Numbered from the stretch's first letter, positions 32,922 to 45,041 are shown. The stretch is 64,000 nucleotides of DNA from Tilletia caries (GCA_032718865.1 JALUTQ010000010.1:62001-126000); one strand, 5' to 3'. Notes: generated by a model not told the origin, from the letters alone. Program-made: numbers and translations.

Positions 32922-35235
32922 TCATTCCTCATCTGCCATTAGTTCCTCTTCAGCCAGGGCCCACTCCAGCTCCTCCTCTTCCTCCCTTCGCAGCCACGCT
33001 TGATGCCTGTGATCTCGCTCCGACGATTGTATGTCACCGTCGCTGAAAACATCCGGATCATCTTCCATATCGTCTAGTGACTTCATCTCGACGTCTTTGC
33101 TGGGGTCGAACGATGTCTCGTTCTGATGATCTTTGTCGTCGTCCGAGCTCGGCAAGCCATCGAACCTGTCCCACGCTTTCCGCACCTTGGTCCACCGACG
33201 TAAGCCCCTCGCCCGCAAATACCACAAACCCCGTTCGAGAGCATCGTCGCCGCACTTCGCCGAAACCAAGTCTGCGAGCAGATCTATTCCACTCGGCACT
33301 CCGGCAGCGTTTTCCTTTGGCCGTTGGGCTGCTCGCTGAGCCAGTGTCGCATCTGAAAGTCTATCCTGCCGTGCGTCAAGCAGTCGATCTTGTTGTGCCA
33401 AATTCGAAATCCGCTCGATGTCCTTGACAAATTTGCTCTCTCTCTCTAGATTGCCGTTCTCGTCGAACAGGTACGCATGTGCGCCGTGTAGCGACCTGGA
33501 GATCTCGCATACGGCGGAGAACGAGTCTCGCAACCGCGCAACAACTGTTGCTGCTCCATGCGTAGTATCGGTGCGCTGAGAGATTGGGATCCGTGAGTCA
33601 GCCCAGATACTGAGAAGCAGAGTGTATACACAGCGTGTAGCTTTGCCACTGACCTGTAGTTCCTTGTTCAGATGTTCTTGATAAAGATCTGCCCCGATGA
33701 AGCTTTCACGTGCTCCGAAGCGGTTGATGAGCCGAGCCGCAGCCAGCGTCCGCCATGTATCAGCAGGAAGCACCTTATGGGCCCAAATGTCGTCAAGGCA
33801 TGCCTGTGAGTACTGATGCTTCCCGACGCCGGCGAACGCGATGGCCAAAAACTTCTGCGCGGCTAACATTCTTCCAACGTCCCCTTTGCGACAGGCGTCG
33901 TCCCACTCCAGCGCCAAGAGGCAAGAGGGTATCCCGAAAAAATCGACGTGCGTTCAGGGCTTCAGGCCGACCTCATCCTGACAGGCTTCGAGAGCTTGTA
34001 CCGAGGAATCGCTGAACACCGTCTCCCACAAACCGTCAACCAGTTCGCGGACCGCTTCAACGCTCGTGGGGGTCCATTTCGCCGTATCCTTTTTTTGTTT
34101 GACCAGTTGTGTCCTACCGGCAAACCGCAGTCCCAAGACAACAATGGCAAAGAGTAAGTCCTCACACTTCAGAGGCCTGGTCCTTGGCGATGATCCAGGC
34201 GACTCACCGGAAAAGGTAACGAATCCACCCGCTGAATGTGTGCTTGATCAAATTCCAGGCTTCATTGTAAAGTGGCTCTTCCTCTCGCAACGCAGATTTT
34301 CCGCGGCGTAGCGCATCACGAAGACGCTCGAGGCTGGCGGCATATCCTACTTTATTTGTTGCGAAGTGGATCTTGAAGATCGCCCAAACCCAATTCAAGT
34401 GCAAATACCAGGGAGCTGAGGAAGAACGGACAAAGTTGTATTTGTCTTCCGCTTTGACATGCTGTCGACGTGCCTTCAATCCTGCTTCAACATTCCTGTG
34501 AGTTTTCAGGTCTCCGACAACGAGCAAGACGTTTCCCTCTGGCAATACGCTGGTTCGGAGCAGCTCCCACTTTGTTGCTTCAGGCGCAGATTGATCTGCC
34601 TGGGGAGAGGGTACGTTGGTCGGGACTTCTACCTCGTCGTATATGCGCAAAATGATTGAGCTGTCCTCGAGCACGGCCAGATTACCGTCTATGCTCCCTT
34701 CGTTTGCCTCGATCAAAGGAAGAGGAGCAAGCTGCCATTGAGCTGCTTCGATTTCGTCCAGACGATGCGCGTTTTGACAGGCTTCCTTATATTCCCGCAG
34801 AAGTTGAATTGTACGCTGTGTATGCTTGTTTTGAACGTCGATAGATGCCTTCTTGACATCCAAAAGCTCTCGTGCCAGGAAGTACTGCCCAGCGCCTCGA
34901 AGAAAGGCACTTTTGCCCATGAATTCGTCCTCGTCCAAACTGCGCGGGGCGTCAAGGGCGGAAAGGATGGTAGTGGAAAGTGCCGCAGAAGAAAAAGACT
35001 TTGGAAGCTGGACATACGTGCGACTTGTTAAATTGACCATTCGAGTGTTCGAAGTGACTTGGTTTGATCGCTCTTGTACGTATATGTCTGAATTGTCGTA
35101 GAGAAGAACGTGAACGGCGTCGACATCCTTCATCAGGGACTGAGCTTTCGCAAGTGCCAGTTTATTGAAGTGCACCAAATGACGCGAGCTGGTGTCCCGA
35201 CTGGTAGCGACTCCAAGGCGGTTGAGCATTGTTTG
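32922..35235 (-). pseudogene. DUF6589-like protein gene, 5'-truncated with in-frame stop
   Basis: Minus strand. The coding sequence begins abruptly at 35235, where the F element terminus CAAGGCTCGGC starts, so the N-terminus is lost. Introns at 34207-34114 (GTGAGT...GGTAG) and 33653-33576 (GTCAGT...CTCAG) keep phase. The order VLLYDNSDIYVQERSNQ, LVVGDLKTHRNVEAG, PWYLHLNWVWAIFKIHF and then DDACRKGDVGRMLAAQKFL with YSQACL matches my memory of the fungal DUF6589 family (y-DN-d, v-GD, LRD...GDvGR). A TGA at 33956-33954 interrupts an otherwise continuous frame. The C-terminus is strongly acidic. The molecular role of the family is unknown; it is common in repeat-rich basidiomycete regions. Confidence 0.6.
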
Positions 35236-35415
35236 CAAGGCTCGGCAAGCTACTAGAGTTACCACTTTTCTGCGAAATAGTGTAGTCAAGTTATAGTGAG
35301 TGGTCACCTCGGCGAGAAATAGTATAGTCAAGTGAGATATAGCTACTATAAAAACTAATAGTTACTATTTCAGCCATGCAAAATTTTCGTTGGCTTTTCG
35401 CTGAAATAGCCACTA
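35236..35415. mobile_element. Family F hAT-like MITE, left part
   Basis: Begins CAAGGCTCGGCAAGCTACTA and matches the first 180 bp of the intact F copy at 51953. It breaks where the CAGTGCTTTTC terminus begins. A degenerate terminus GTGCCGAGCCCTG lies near 38391-38403. Confidence 0.75.
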
Positions 35416-36174
35416 CAGTGCTTTTCATGGGTCATATGACCTTGTTTTTGAGGCTTGGTCATATGATATGACTCATATTGTGTGCGCATCCCAGAGGCTG
35501 GTCATATGATATGACCTAAATAGGAGTCATATGACTCTTATTTTAGTCATATTTTGGTCATATTCACCAAAACGACTATTAATCCCCGTTTGAGGTCAGA
35601 TTCTGAAAGCTTCTCACATTCTGGACCTCCAGGGGCTCTCAGCACCCAGATTGCGACATCAGATGACCAGTAAAAGTAATTTGCGATGCCAGGGACGGTG
35701 CTTCGGAGTTTGATCGGCGATTTATGAGTATTGCGGCCCGTTGTGGTAGTTTAGTGGTTATGTAATAAGCATATATGTGACGCAGACGCATTGACGCGAC
35801 ATGGCTCAGGACCGGCGTTCTTTGTTTTCACCGCATCCCCCGCGGCTACCTTCTCTCTTGCCGTCGTCACCGCTCTCATCCGAGGCTCACTAGCCTCCCG
35901 ACCAGACTCACGTCCAGCTACCAGGGCTCGTCGCGCGGACCGGCCGTCAGCTCAACGCAATCCACCCTTCCCCTTCGCACGAGTCTCCGGCTTCGGCCTT
36001 CGCTGCTGATCACCGGTCGTCCCGAAAAACCCAGCGCTCTTGCTCACCAGGACTCATCGCGCTGTCCGCACACGGCACAACCAATCCACCCCCGCGCAAG
36101 TCTTCGGCCTCGCTGCTGCTCACTAGTCGGCCAGACCAACCTTACTTCCGGCTGCCGCAATCACGATTGCTCCT

Positions 36175-37720
36175 GTGAGTGGATATTCTTGCACCTCGTG
36201 CTCCCCAGAACTTTACTGATGATCCTATGTCCCCTTCCTTACTCCTATGATTCAGAATGACTGAGTCAGTCTGTGCGATGGACGAGTCAGCGGTGCGTGC
36301 AGCAATGCAAGCGGAGCTAGATGGCATCGATGCTATCGCCCGCTACCGGTTCGACGACGACTTCAATATCTTTGCTTTCGGCCAGACCATCGACTCCATT
36401 CCCAACGTCTCTCCGGTCCTGACGGATTCCCTGCGCAAAGTCGCGTACGCCTTCGACGAGCCCGACACGCGCGACGAGGCTTTCCTTTCGGCACCTTCGC
36501 TTTCGTTCCCCGAGTCTCAAGAACGGTACAAGGCGCTTCAAGTGCGGGAAAGCTACAACGACTATCTACAGTTTGCGTCTAGCCAGTCTCAGCAGATGGG
36601 AACTCAAGCCTCATCCCAAGCTCCATCCCAAATCGGGTCGACACCTTCTGCCCTTCGGGCTCCTCCCTCTGCCCAGGTCCCTAGGCTCGAAGTACCGCGC
36701 AGCGATCGAGGAGCGGCGTCTCCCCGTAGGTCTGCTCACGATGCGGAATCGGCATCCCCTCGACGATCTCCTCGGGTATACTAGCGAGCCTGTAAGGGAG
36801 CCAGTAGAGGGAGCCTGTAGAGCAGATATGTGCAAGATGCAGAGAATGAAGAGTGAATATATGACAAGGGAGAGAACTAAGTACAATGATGAGCTCGAGA
36901 AGGGTAACGATGAGAGCGAGGGAAAAGTGTGACGTGGGAAAAGTGGAGAGAAGTGGAGGTGATGTTGCTATGCGGTATGCGTGAGAGGGAAAGGGAAAGG
37001 AAGATAAGGAAAAGAGATAAGATACTGGCCACGTGGTGTTGCCACGTGTTGCCAGCACATCCCCGCACCAAAAAAGACGACTGTCCCGAGTCGTGATCGA
37101 GACTGGGAACTGCAGCGGCATGGGGGAAGGGAAGCGAAAGGTAACGAGCGCATAAAACGGACACGGTGCTGGAACGGGCAGGGAAAGGAAGCTGTGTGAA
37201 TCGGAGGCAAGGGTGGCGTGGAAGTAGAGGTATCCGAGGGAGCCAGTAGAGGGAGCCTGTAGAGCAGATATGTGCAAGATGCAGAGAATGAAGAGTGAAT
37301 ATATGACAAGGGAGAAAACTAAGTACAATGATGAGCTCGAGAAGGGTAACGATGAGAGCGAGGGAAAAGTGTGACGTGGGAAAAGTGGAGAGAAGTGGAG
37401 GTGATGTTGCTATGCGGTATGCGTGAGAGGGAAAGGGAAAGGAAGATAAGAAAAAGAGATAAGATACTGGCCACGTGGTGTTGCCACGTGTTGCCAGCAC
37501 ATCGGGGCATGGTGCCATCACGGCGCCTTTCGGGGTATGCGGTTGGAGACGAGGGCAATGCAGACCGTAATGCTCGGCGTACCTCGGAGGCGGGTCCATC
37601 GATCCAGCAGCGTCTCTCCGATCGCGTCTTCTCCTCGACCAAGACCCTTCAAATCTCAAGCTCAAGCTCCTCCGATTCCGAAGAGAGCGAAGGTCCACGA
37701 CCAGGCACCAAGCGCGGCAG
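36175..37720 (+). pseudogene. Unknown Ser/Arg-rich protein gene, split by a TRIM
   Basis: A GTGAGT...ATTCAG intron at 36175-36255 immediately precedes ATG 36257 (MTESVCAMDE). The frame runs through YRFDDDFNIFAFGQTIDS into a Gln/Ser-rich linker and is cut at 36776. Excising 36777-37501 plus one TCGGG (730 bp) joins it in frame as SPRRSPRGMVPSRRL, continuing to ISSSSSSDSEESEG and RPGTKRGS at about 37720, where the family G terminus begins. The C-terminus is therefore missing. The composition suggests a nuclear, phosphorylatable disordered protein. No domain was recognised. Confidence 0.55.
36777..37501 (-). mobile_element. Terminal-repeat retrotransposon in miniature (TRIM)
   Basis: Two direct repeats (36777-37059, 283 bp; 37231-37501, 271 bp) are almost the same apart from an insertion near the outer edge of the left copy. 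They enclose 171 bp, and TCGGG flanks the whole on both sides (36772-36776, 37502-37506). On the minus strand the LTR starts TGTGCTGGCAAC, preceded internally by a G-rich tract GTGCGGGGA fit for a polypurine tract. No clear TGG-type primer-binding site was found. There is no coding capacity, so it depends on another element. Confidence 0.85.
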
Positions 37721-38317
37721 CAGTGCTTTTCATGGGTCATATGACCCTGTTTTTGGGGCTTGGTCATATGACATGACTCTTATTGTGTGCGCACCTCAGA
37801 GGCTGGTCATATGACATGACCTGAATAGGAGTCATATGACTCTTATTTAAGTCATATTTTGGTCATATTCCTCAATGTCACAAAATGCCTTCCGAGGTTG
37901 GACTCTGGCGTTTAAAGGTTGCGACAACGCACGAACATGTTGTTACATACTGTTATGCCACATGAGACAGTGCGGAAGTCACAGAAGGTCAACTCTGTGC
38001 TAGAAATATCGGTTACAGAAGCTCTAGCTCGGGTTGAGATCAGAGAGTAAGTCTTAATTGGGTCATAATTAGGTCATAATTAAGAGTCATAATATCACAA
38101 AAAGAGTCTTATTATGACTAAATTGTGTGTTTGCAGGATTTCTGGTCATATTTCTGGTCATAATGTCATATATGACCAAAATTTCCAAAGTCTGGTCATA
38201 TGATATGACCTCCAGGGCCACTCTTAATTTGCAAATATGACTTATGACTTTATGACTCTTAAAATGGTCATATGACCTATATGACTCTTACGGGTCATAT
38301 TATCCTGCAAAGCACTG
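37721..38317. mobile_element. Family G MITE unit
   Basis: Starts CAGTGCTTTTCATGGGTC and ends GGGTCATATTATCC...AAAGCACTG. Dense in GGTCATATGACC. The 8-bp flanks CGCGGCAG and TATCAGCG differ. Confidence 0.65.
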
Positions 38318-38403
38318 TATCAGCGGCTATGACTATAGTCGCTCATAGTCGTATGAGGCTATAGTCGTAATAGTCGTAAAATCCCATAGTCGTGCCGAGC
38401 CCT

Positions 38404-41400
38404 GCTCCGTCAAGATAAGGCGCGCCAGGAAAAACTAAGGGAGCATCAGAAAGCTCCGCTTACTTCTTCCGCCTGACTACCATCATGATGTCCGGTACAG
38501 CGGGAAATGGGAATGCATGACATTTTGTGATTCGATATATGAAAAGTTGCCGAAGCGCCTCGGCTGCTTCTCGCTATTTGGCACGCTATGCTTTGTAATC
38601 GACTTCCGTCCGTCATGAAGTCTTGAGGCTTCCGTGTTGTCCTCGGACTCGCCGCCGTGTGTCCCAAACAACGCGGTGTGAAGCTTCTCCCTCAGTTCTT
38701 TTCTGCGTCTTTTTGTCGTTCTATAACCTTTGCATGCTGGCCTATCGCTTGCTCCTCATTGCGATGCCGTTTATCAAGAGGCAGCTCTTCGTTTCCTTCA
38801 TTGAACCGCTCTCGTTCTCAGGGTATTGCCAACACCTTCAACCACATTGTCTTTGCTCCCGTCTTTTACCGACTCTACTCATGGGCCGGCTCACGCAGCA
38901 ATCGAATATGGGCGAGCCTTTGCCTATGTCACCTCATTTCTCTGACGAGTACACTATCGGACGACCCGAGTCTTTTTGAAAGACTTCAGAAACTTCGCAG
39001 GAAGACTCAGGGACAATTTAGAGCACATATGGCTCAGGAAGGGTTTCTCAGATTTTTCTACACCCTTCCGGAATACCTCATGAGTGAAACCCTCTCAATT
39101 CCTCAGGAGGGCTCTGCCCAAACGGTCGATCCGCCTCCTTCATTACGTCGGCATAATGTCGAGCCCATCGGTACCGGTTCGAACCTGCGAGTACGAGAAA
39201 AACCTCGGAGTCGATCGCCACAATCCGTCGCTAGCCACATTCGAAGGATCTTTGTGTGACTCCCCCTCGCCAAGGCACTTTTTGAAGACGCAGGTATGCT
39301 GTAGAGTTGGGTGTCGCTGACGAAAAGGGACGCCGCCCACTCGTATTCGCGGGCAATCTTGTCTAGCATAGCCATCGTATAGCAAGGGTGACTGGCTGTC
39401 TTGCATGCGTTGAGGTGTTGAGTTGAAACCGGAAAAGTGAGAGCGACACTAACGGGAACGGGCGGGATGATGGCTCCGGCTTTGAGCATTGGCTTTTCTG
39501 GTATAACTTCCGCTCATAGCCGAGCTGACCCACCATGTTGCGACTCTGAAGGACGGGCAGCTCGAGCTGCTCCTCCGACCAGAATACGCGGAAGCGTGTC
39601 TATTTTGGGCCGTAATGCAGCCTGAAGGTTTAAGAAGCTACAAAGTATGTGCAACGTGCGGCTTGTCATACGACAGGTCTAACAGACTCCGACGGTCCGC
39701 TACCCAACACGCAGGTTTCGATCGTAAGTGTACATTCGAGCCTGATTCGAGCCTGTATGCAGCGTTCAATCTCGGAATGGTACATGCAGTGTTCAACTCA
39801 GTGAATAGCACTGACTTCCATTAGCTAATAGCTACCTTTATTGCCGCTGACAAGGAGATGGTATTTTATACCCTACGAAGAATGGTGATCAGCGCGATTA
39901 TCCGCGCCGCGGTCACGACGGAGAGCGCTCATCTCGTGGTCGGACACAAGCCAAGGACTGCAAACGATTCGTAAGTTGTCAGAATGAAGACATCATAGCA
40001 CCAATTCGAAACTCTGTAGCTGACCTCATTCAATTCATAGCGCGCATAGATGTCAGGATTTCGGACTTCAACGTCCAGGGGATTGTTCTGTTTGGAAGGG
40101 AGAAGAAATATGTCATTGTCATTGCAGTCGACCATGTTTAAGGTGCCGACTGCCGTGGGAGCCCTTGATGCCGAAGGAGATCGCACAGGCAGGAGCATAG
40201 GACCCGAGCCTCAGGACGACGGAAGCGGCATCTGAGGAGGCATCGGACTTAGCGTGGAATCGGCTGTAGCTGGCGTGGATGCGCAAGTATACTTCCACTG
40301 GCGCGAAAGACCCATCGCCGTCAACTACTCAAACAGAACCCTGCTATTACAGCGAATCTTTCAAACGTCGGCTACCTCAAGAATGTGATTGCGCAAGACC
40401 ACGAGAGAAAGAGAAGAGCACAGCGGCTGAAGCGAAAAAGGAGATGAGGCCGAGTACGGGGACGAATCCAGTGCTTGAGCTTCGAGCTGCATAAAACAGT
40501 ACGAAAGATTCAACCTTTTTTAATAGTATTTGTATCTGTGCGGCTCCTGGGTCAAGCTTAATGTTGCCACGACTCCACTAACTAGTTGGCGCATTTCCAC
40601 TCGCTCAATAAAGCTCTGCGATTAGGCACTCGCTCAGCTCACTGACTCTACATCCTATCGGTTCTCGGCTGATTCAAAACCCTGACCCGCACTCGCTACT
40701 CGCTACTGTACTTTGTTCTTGCTAGCCGTCGTTAATCATGTCCCAGCTTCCGCCAAAAAACCATGCTCTCCAAATCAATATGACGCTGGGGATTGTCTTG
40801 AGCAGTATTTGGTCGCAGTTTTTCATATAAGGTATATTGAACTCTTGACCGCATAAGCAGTGAGGGTAGTGACTTGACACTTGTATCAGAGGAGCAGGCG
40901 AGGCGAGGTGGATTGAAGCGTGCATTTTTCTTTGGCAATCAGATTTACGGCTAGGATGCGAACGCCGCAGCACGCATGACTGATTTCCGGTTCAAAAATT
41001 ATGTTGTACAGATTCAAAACAAGCAGCGCCTAAAGAATACATTCGTATTGTGGCTGGTATGCTCAAACGGTACCTGTATTGAGAATTAAAAACTTATCTT
41101 GCGACTTGCTTGTTCGTGAGGAAGGACTGAACCTCGCCGCTGTCGCGGCGGCGCTACACAATAAACACTGCGTGCCTCTCCGCTGCGCAGGTTGACACGC
41201 GTGAATCCAAAGCGTTGGAGCATGTCCATCGCGATCTCGCCGGGGGTGAGGAATAGGGCAAATTTTTCATCTGGACTGGCCACGCTTAGGATGAAGGCCA
41301 ATTAACGTTCGCGACGCTGCTTCACTCGTGTCTTTGTCCAGCTTTCGCTCCGCTGCCAGCATTTATGGCCACCATGCATCGAGCGACGGCCAACGATGGT

Positions 41401-42465
41401 CATCATAGAGCGTGGAGCCGAGCCTAACCCCTTTCTCTTTCTCCTCGGATCTCGATCTATGGTACTACTTTTTCTCTTTACGCGTCTTTGAGCGAAACGG
41501 AATCCGATCAGCTGCCCGAGCTTTCTGAAACCAAGTCCGAGCATACAATCAACCCTGCCTTGTTTCCTCGCCCCTCAGAGACTCTGAGCACCAGAGAGAT
41601 CTTGGCGGTGGAGCACTTGGAAACTCGTATTCAAAAGGGATAAAGCGAAAGCGTTTGTGAATCGTCCACGAATGCTACCCATTTGTATGCACTTTTTATG
41701 GGGACAAATTAGACCGTTACGCTTTGTGCTCGAATCCCATCATACCACCCAATATGAGCCTCAACACACGGTGACCGATGCTGCTCCGAACATACTTATA
41801 ACAGTAATCATGGTTGTTCCTTCAGAGCCACAAGAAGACTTTCCGAACGCAAGCTCGCGTACACGAGTGAATCTTTGTCGAGATCCTCTAAAATTTGCGT
41901 CAGTTCTGCTTCAATCACGCGGTGACTCGCAGCTTACAGGAGATGAAAGCTTCGTTGTGATGGCGGGCGGATCTGATGGGTTTGGCGGAGGAGGAGAAGC
42001 TGGCAGGAGTTCGTGAGTGTTTTGTGTGGCATCGTGTTTGCATCATGAATGACGAAGTATGAATGTGGAATGCCAACGTGTGATGTGGGATGGAAACGAT
42101 CTGCAAAAACAGAACCAAATTTTTACGTTATCACCACAACAGTCACTGCCGGCCAACAGTGATCAAAGTCGCGCCAGAGGAGCAAAACAACGATGAATCG
42201 AACCTTCTTTCCCGCCCACCCTCACCCTCTCCAATACAGTCGGTGCAGTGTAAGGATTATGGTCGAGTGTGCTGATCACTCGCAGCCACTCTTCCATATC
42301 CTACAGTTATACAAGATTACTACTTTTTCACATATCCTATTAGTCTCCCTCAATGTTCATACTAGTGTGGGCATCAATGATGAATTGTTGTTGAGCCTTC
42401 ACTTAGTGAATAGTGGGTTTGAGCATGGTGGTCTATAATGACCAACCGGTTATTGTTTCCAACTT
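38404..42465. other. About 4 kb without a convincing gene
   Basis: 38404-38460 is a short diverged family A-like remnant. The longest frame, 38657-39259 (+, 200 codons), has no start context or domain that I recognise, and a partial antisense frame overlaps it. The remainder to 42465 has short frames only. No tRNA, long repeat or element termini were recognised. Confidence 0.4.
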
Positions 42466-42491
42466 ATGACTGCGTAGTCTAGTTGGTATTA

Positions 42492-44513
42492 CTCGGGCCC
42501 AATGGTGCCAACTTCGTTGTCAATTTTAGCGTCACTAAAATGCCCTCTCCGCAGGAGAGGGCTTCCGGGCTCAATGCACACTACAAGCTCAATGCACAAA
42601 CACGTCGCGTCCTTCCCCGTCCCTTTATCTCTGACCATCACATCGAATCAAGCAGACATCATGTCTTCAACATACAAGGAAACAGAGGAGCAGCTCGAGT
42701 GCGCACTGGAAGAGGTGCGCGCCTGCAAAGGAAAACCCTACTTCGCAAAGATAGCGAAGAAGTGGAAGGTTCATCGCCAGCGCCTGTCTCGTCGCTTTCA
42801 AGGAAAGACCCACAGCAAGTCGACGCGTCCACCCACAAATCGTAAACTCAACAGCGCACAAGAACAGGCTCTGATGGCCTACGTTGCAGCACTGGACCGC
42901 TTGGAGCTATCTGCGCGCCCAGCATTACTCGTTGCGTCGGCAAATCAGCTGCTGGCAGCAGCTCATCAAGGCTCTGGTCCCCCTCCTGTTGTCGGCAAGA
43001 ACTGGCTGGGAAGCTTCGTCAAGAGGCATCCACAGCTTCATCGCGTCAAGCAAAAGTCTCGGGAGCTGTCGCGCATGCTTCAAGATCGTCCCACCCTCAA
43101 GAGGTTCTTCGGAAAGCTCAAGAAGACGATGGACGAGCACGGAATCACCCAGGACGACATATGGAATGTTGATGAGGTCGGGTTCCGGATTGGCGTTGGT
43201 GGAAAGCAATGGATTGTCACGTTGAATCCCTCGAAGGATGCGCATCTCGCCAGCGAGACCCGTCGTGACTCCGTGACATGCATCGAAGCTGTCAGTGCCG
43301 CTGGTCAACACATTGCGCCTTTGATCATTTTTGCAGCGGCACAGCATTCGGAGTCCTGGAGCAATAACGATCTCTCGGACGATACCCTCCTCGCCGTGTC
43401 TGCCAATGGATACACGGATGATATTCTCGCCCTTCGCTGGATCAAACACTTCAACGAGCTCACTCTCAAGATGACAAAAAGGGAACAAACGCCTGCTCAT
43501 CTTTGATGGGCACGGATCCCACTGTACGAAACAGTTCCTCGAATACTGCGAGCAGTCCAACATCATCCCCTTCAGCCTGCCACCACACTCCTCTCATATC
43601 CTTCAACCTTTGGACGTATCGGTTTTTCAGCCCATGAAACACTGGCACCGCGAGGCGATTGACAAGGCGACCAGAAGCGGCTGTACGAATTTCAACAAAA
43701 TCGAGTTCCTGGCAGCGTTGACGAGCATCAGAAAGGCAACGATGCAGCCAAACACGATCAAAGCCGGATTCCGACTCACTGGCCTGTTCCCGTTTAATCC
43801 TGAGATAATTTTGGTCAAATTTCCGGAGCACAGCAACGATTCTGGCCCAGCGACTGGCTCATCATCTCTGCCAACTGCGACAATTTCGACGCCAAAGACG
43901 TTGCGCTCACTGTCCCGGACTGTGAACGTCCTCGAGCGCAGGAACGACCTTTCTCCCACAGTCATCAAGTGCATTCGAGGTGCTCACATTCAGGCGCAGG
44001 CGGGATCATTGGCGGTCACAGCATTGGAAGTTCAAACAGCCGCTCAGCAAGAACAAAACGCACGCGCAGAGCGACAGCGAAAAGTCGTCCAATCTGGTGG
44101 AGTTCTGTATTCCGGACAAGCTCGATCAATCACGCAGGAGAAGCTCCAGCAAGAAGAAGCAGAAGAACGTCGACGTGAGTTTGTCAAGGTGCGCAGAACC
44201 GCGAACAAGTCCAAGGCCGAAGGGTGGAGACAAGTCTTTGCGCATATGCGCAAGGTAGTCAAGGCACGCGCAAAGGCCAAAAGCGGAGTCTCAGCAGCCA
44301 CTACGGACGCTTTGGAGGACTTGGATAACGATGCAGATGAAGGGGACAATGATCTGGACCTGTTGTTGCTTCCTTAAGTATTTTCATGATATCCAAATGA
44401 AGTGTTTGTGCATTGAGCTTGTAGTGTGCATTGAGCCCGGAGGCCCTCTCCTGCGGAGAGGGCATTTTAGTGACGCTAAAATTGACAACGAAGTTGGCAC
44501 CATTGGGCCCGAG
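42492..44513 (+). mobile_element. pogo-type Tc1/mariner transposon, nearly intact
   Basis: 2022 bp flanked by TA on both sides (42490-42491, 44514-44515). The termini form a long inverted repeat of about 115 bp from CTCGGGCCCAATGGTGCC inward, nearly identical, which also contains an internal palindrome CCCTCTCCGCAGGAGAGGG. One transposase gene fills the space between the repeats. The near-identical ends indicate a recent insertion. Confidence 0.92.
42661..44377 (+). pseudogene. pogo/Fot1-like transposase with one frameshift
   Basis: ATG 42661 (MSSTYKETEEQ) is preferred over the ATG at 42502, which lies inside the terminal repeat. N-terminal psq-type helix-turn-helix (AKIAKKWKVHRQRLSRRF), then a CENP-B/Tc5-type helix-turn-helix ending KNWLGSFVKRHPQL, then a DDE_1 catalytic domain: first Asp in WNVDEVGFRIG, second in IFDGHGSH, third in LQPLDVSVFQPMK. 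The frame shifts in the AAAAA run at about 43476; with one A fewer the reading becomes TKGNKRLLIFDGHGSH, and the total would be 571 residues. The C-terminus is basic and coiled, then acidic. The single defect could be a real inactivating mutation or a sequencing error. Confidence 0.85.
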
Positions 44514-44638
44514 TATGGTTGACTAAAATCTGTGTCGACAAAAGGTCGTGTGTTCGAATCCTTTTGTCGGAGACTTTTCGGTTATCAGTTCTTTTTGCCC
44601 CACATTTATTTTCTCACCCAACCCGCGACGCGCGTCGT

Positions 44639-44830
44639 GCGTCCGTGCACCACCCGCACGTAAACTGCAGGGCGCAATGCCGCAATCACCGTTTCATCTT
44701 CTCTCACTGATTCGCCCCTATCTCTGTCTCTCTCTTCCGTGCACCACCCGCACGGTAGCCGTAGGGCGCAATCACCATTCACCGCTTCATCCTCTCTCAC
44801 TCTCTTTCTGCCCACTCTGACTCTCTCTGT
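44639..44830. repeat. Tandem duplication, about 97-bp unit
   Basis: Two imperfect copies start GTGCACCACCCGCACG and continue through GGGCGCAAT to a CTCTCTCACT tract. Confidence 0.75.
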
Positions 44831-45041
44831 CTCTCCCTCTTCCCCTTTTTTGCTCTGTCGACACTCGCTCTGTCTGTACTCTGTCCCCCTTTTTCACTAT
44901 CGAGTATCGACTACCCCCGTTCCTAGGTCACTTCTTTTTGACTGTGTCTGTACTTAAATAAGGTTGTGCCGACAGAGTGACTGGCGCAGTGACACCACAC
45001 AGTGTGCTGCGCACTGCTGCGCACCAGGGAAGCCTGAAAGG

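Larger units (their letters stand above)
35416..38317. mobile_element. Composite element with GGTCATATGACC arrays and captured gene (family G)
   Basis: Inverted ends CAGTGCTTTTC (35416) and GCAAAGCACTG (38317) bracket 2.9 kb. Both margins (35416-35570, 37721-38300) share GGTCATATGACC motif arrays. A second left terminus, CAGTGCTTTTCATGGG, occurs at 37721, so this is either one large element with a nested copy or two copies joined by recombination. Flanks AGCCACTA and TATCAGCG do not match. The centre holds the gene at 36257 and the TRIM at 36777. Confidence 0.6.
42466..44575 (+). other. tRNA-like sequence (pol III A and B boxes) split by pogo
   Basis: Left of the transposon, GCGTAGTCTAGTTGGTA matches the pol III A box (TRGYNNARNGG). 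Right of it, GTGTTCGAATCC matches the B box. Joining the flanks at the TA target gives A and B boxes at tRNA-like spacing with a D-loop GTTGGTA. Acceptor and T stems do not pair well, so this is a degenerate tRNA or a tRNA-derived SINE rather than a working tRNA gene. Confidence 0.45.

Noticed and set aside
37371..37640. Arg/Glu-rich and Ser/Phe-rich frames over the TRIM LTRs
   Set aside because: Frames cross LTR boundaries and are repeated in the second LTR.
39100..39500. Overlapping frames of about 80-130 codons on both strands
   Set aside because: No domain, start context or splice pattern favours either.
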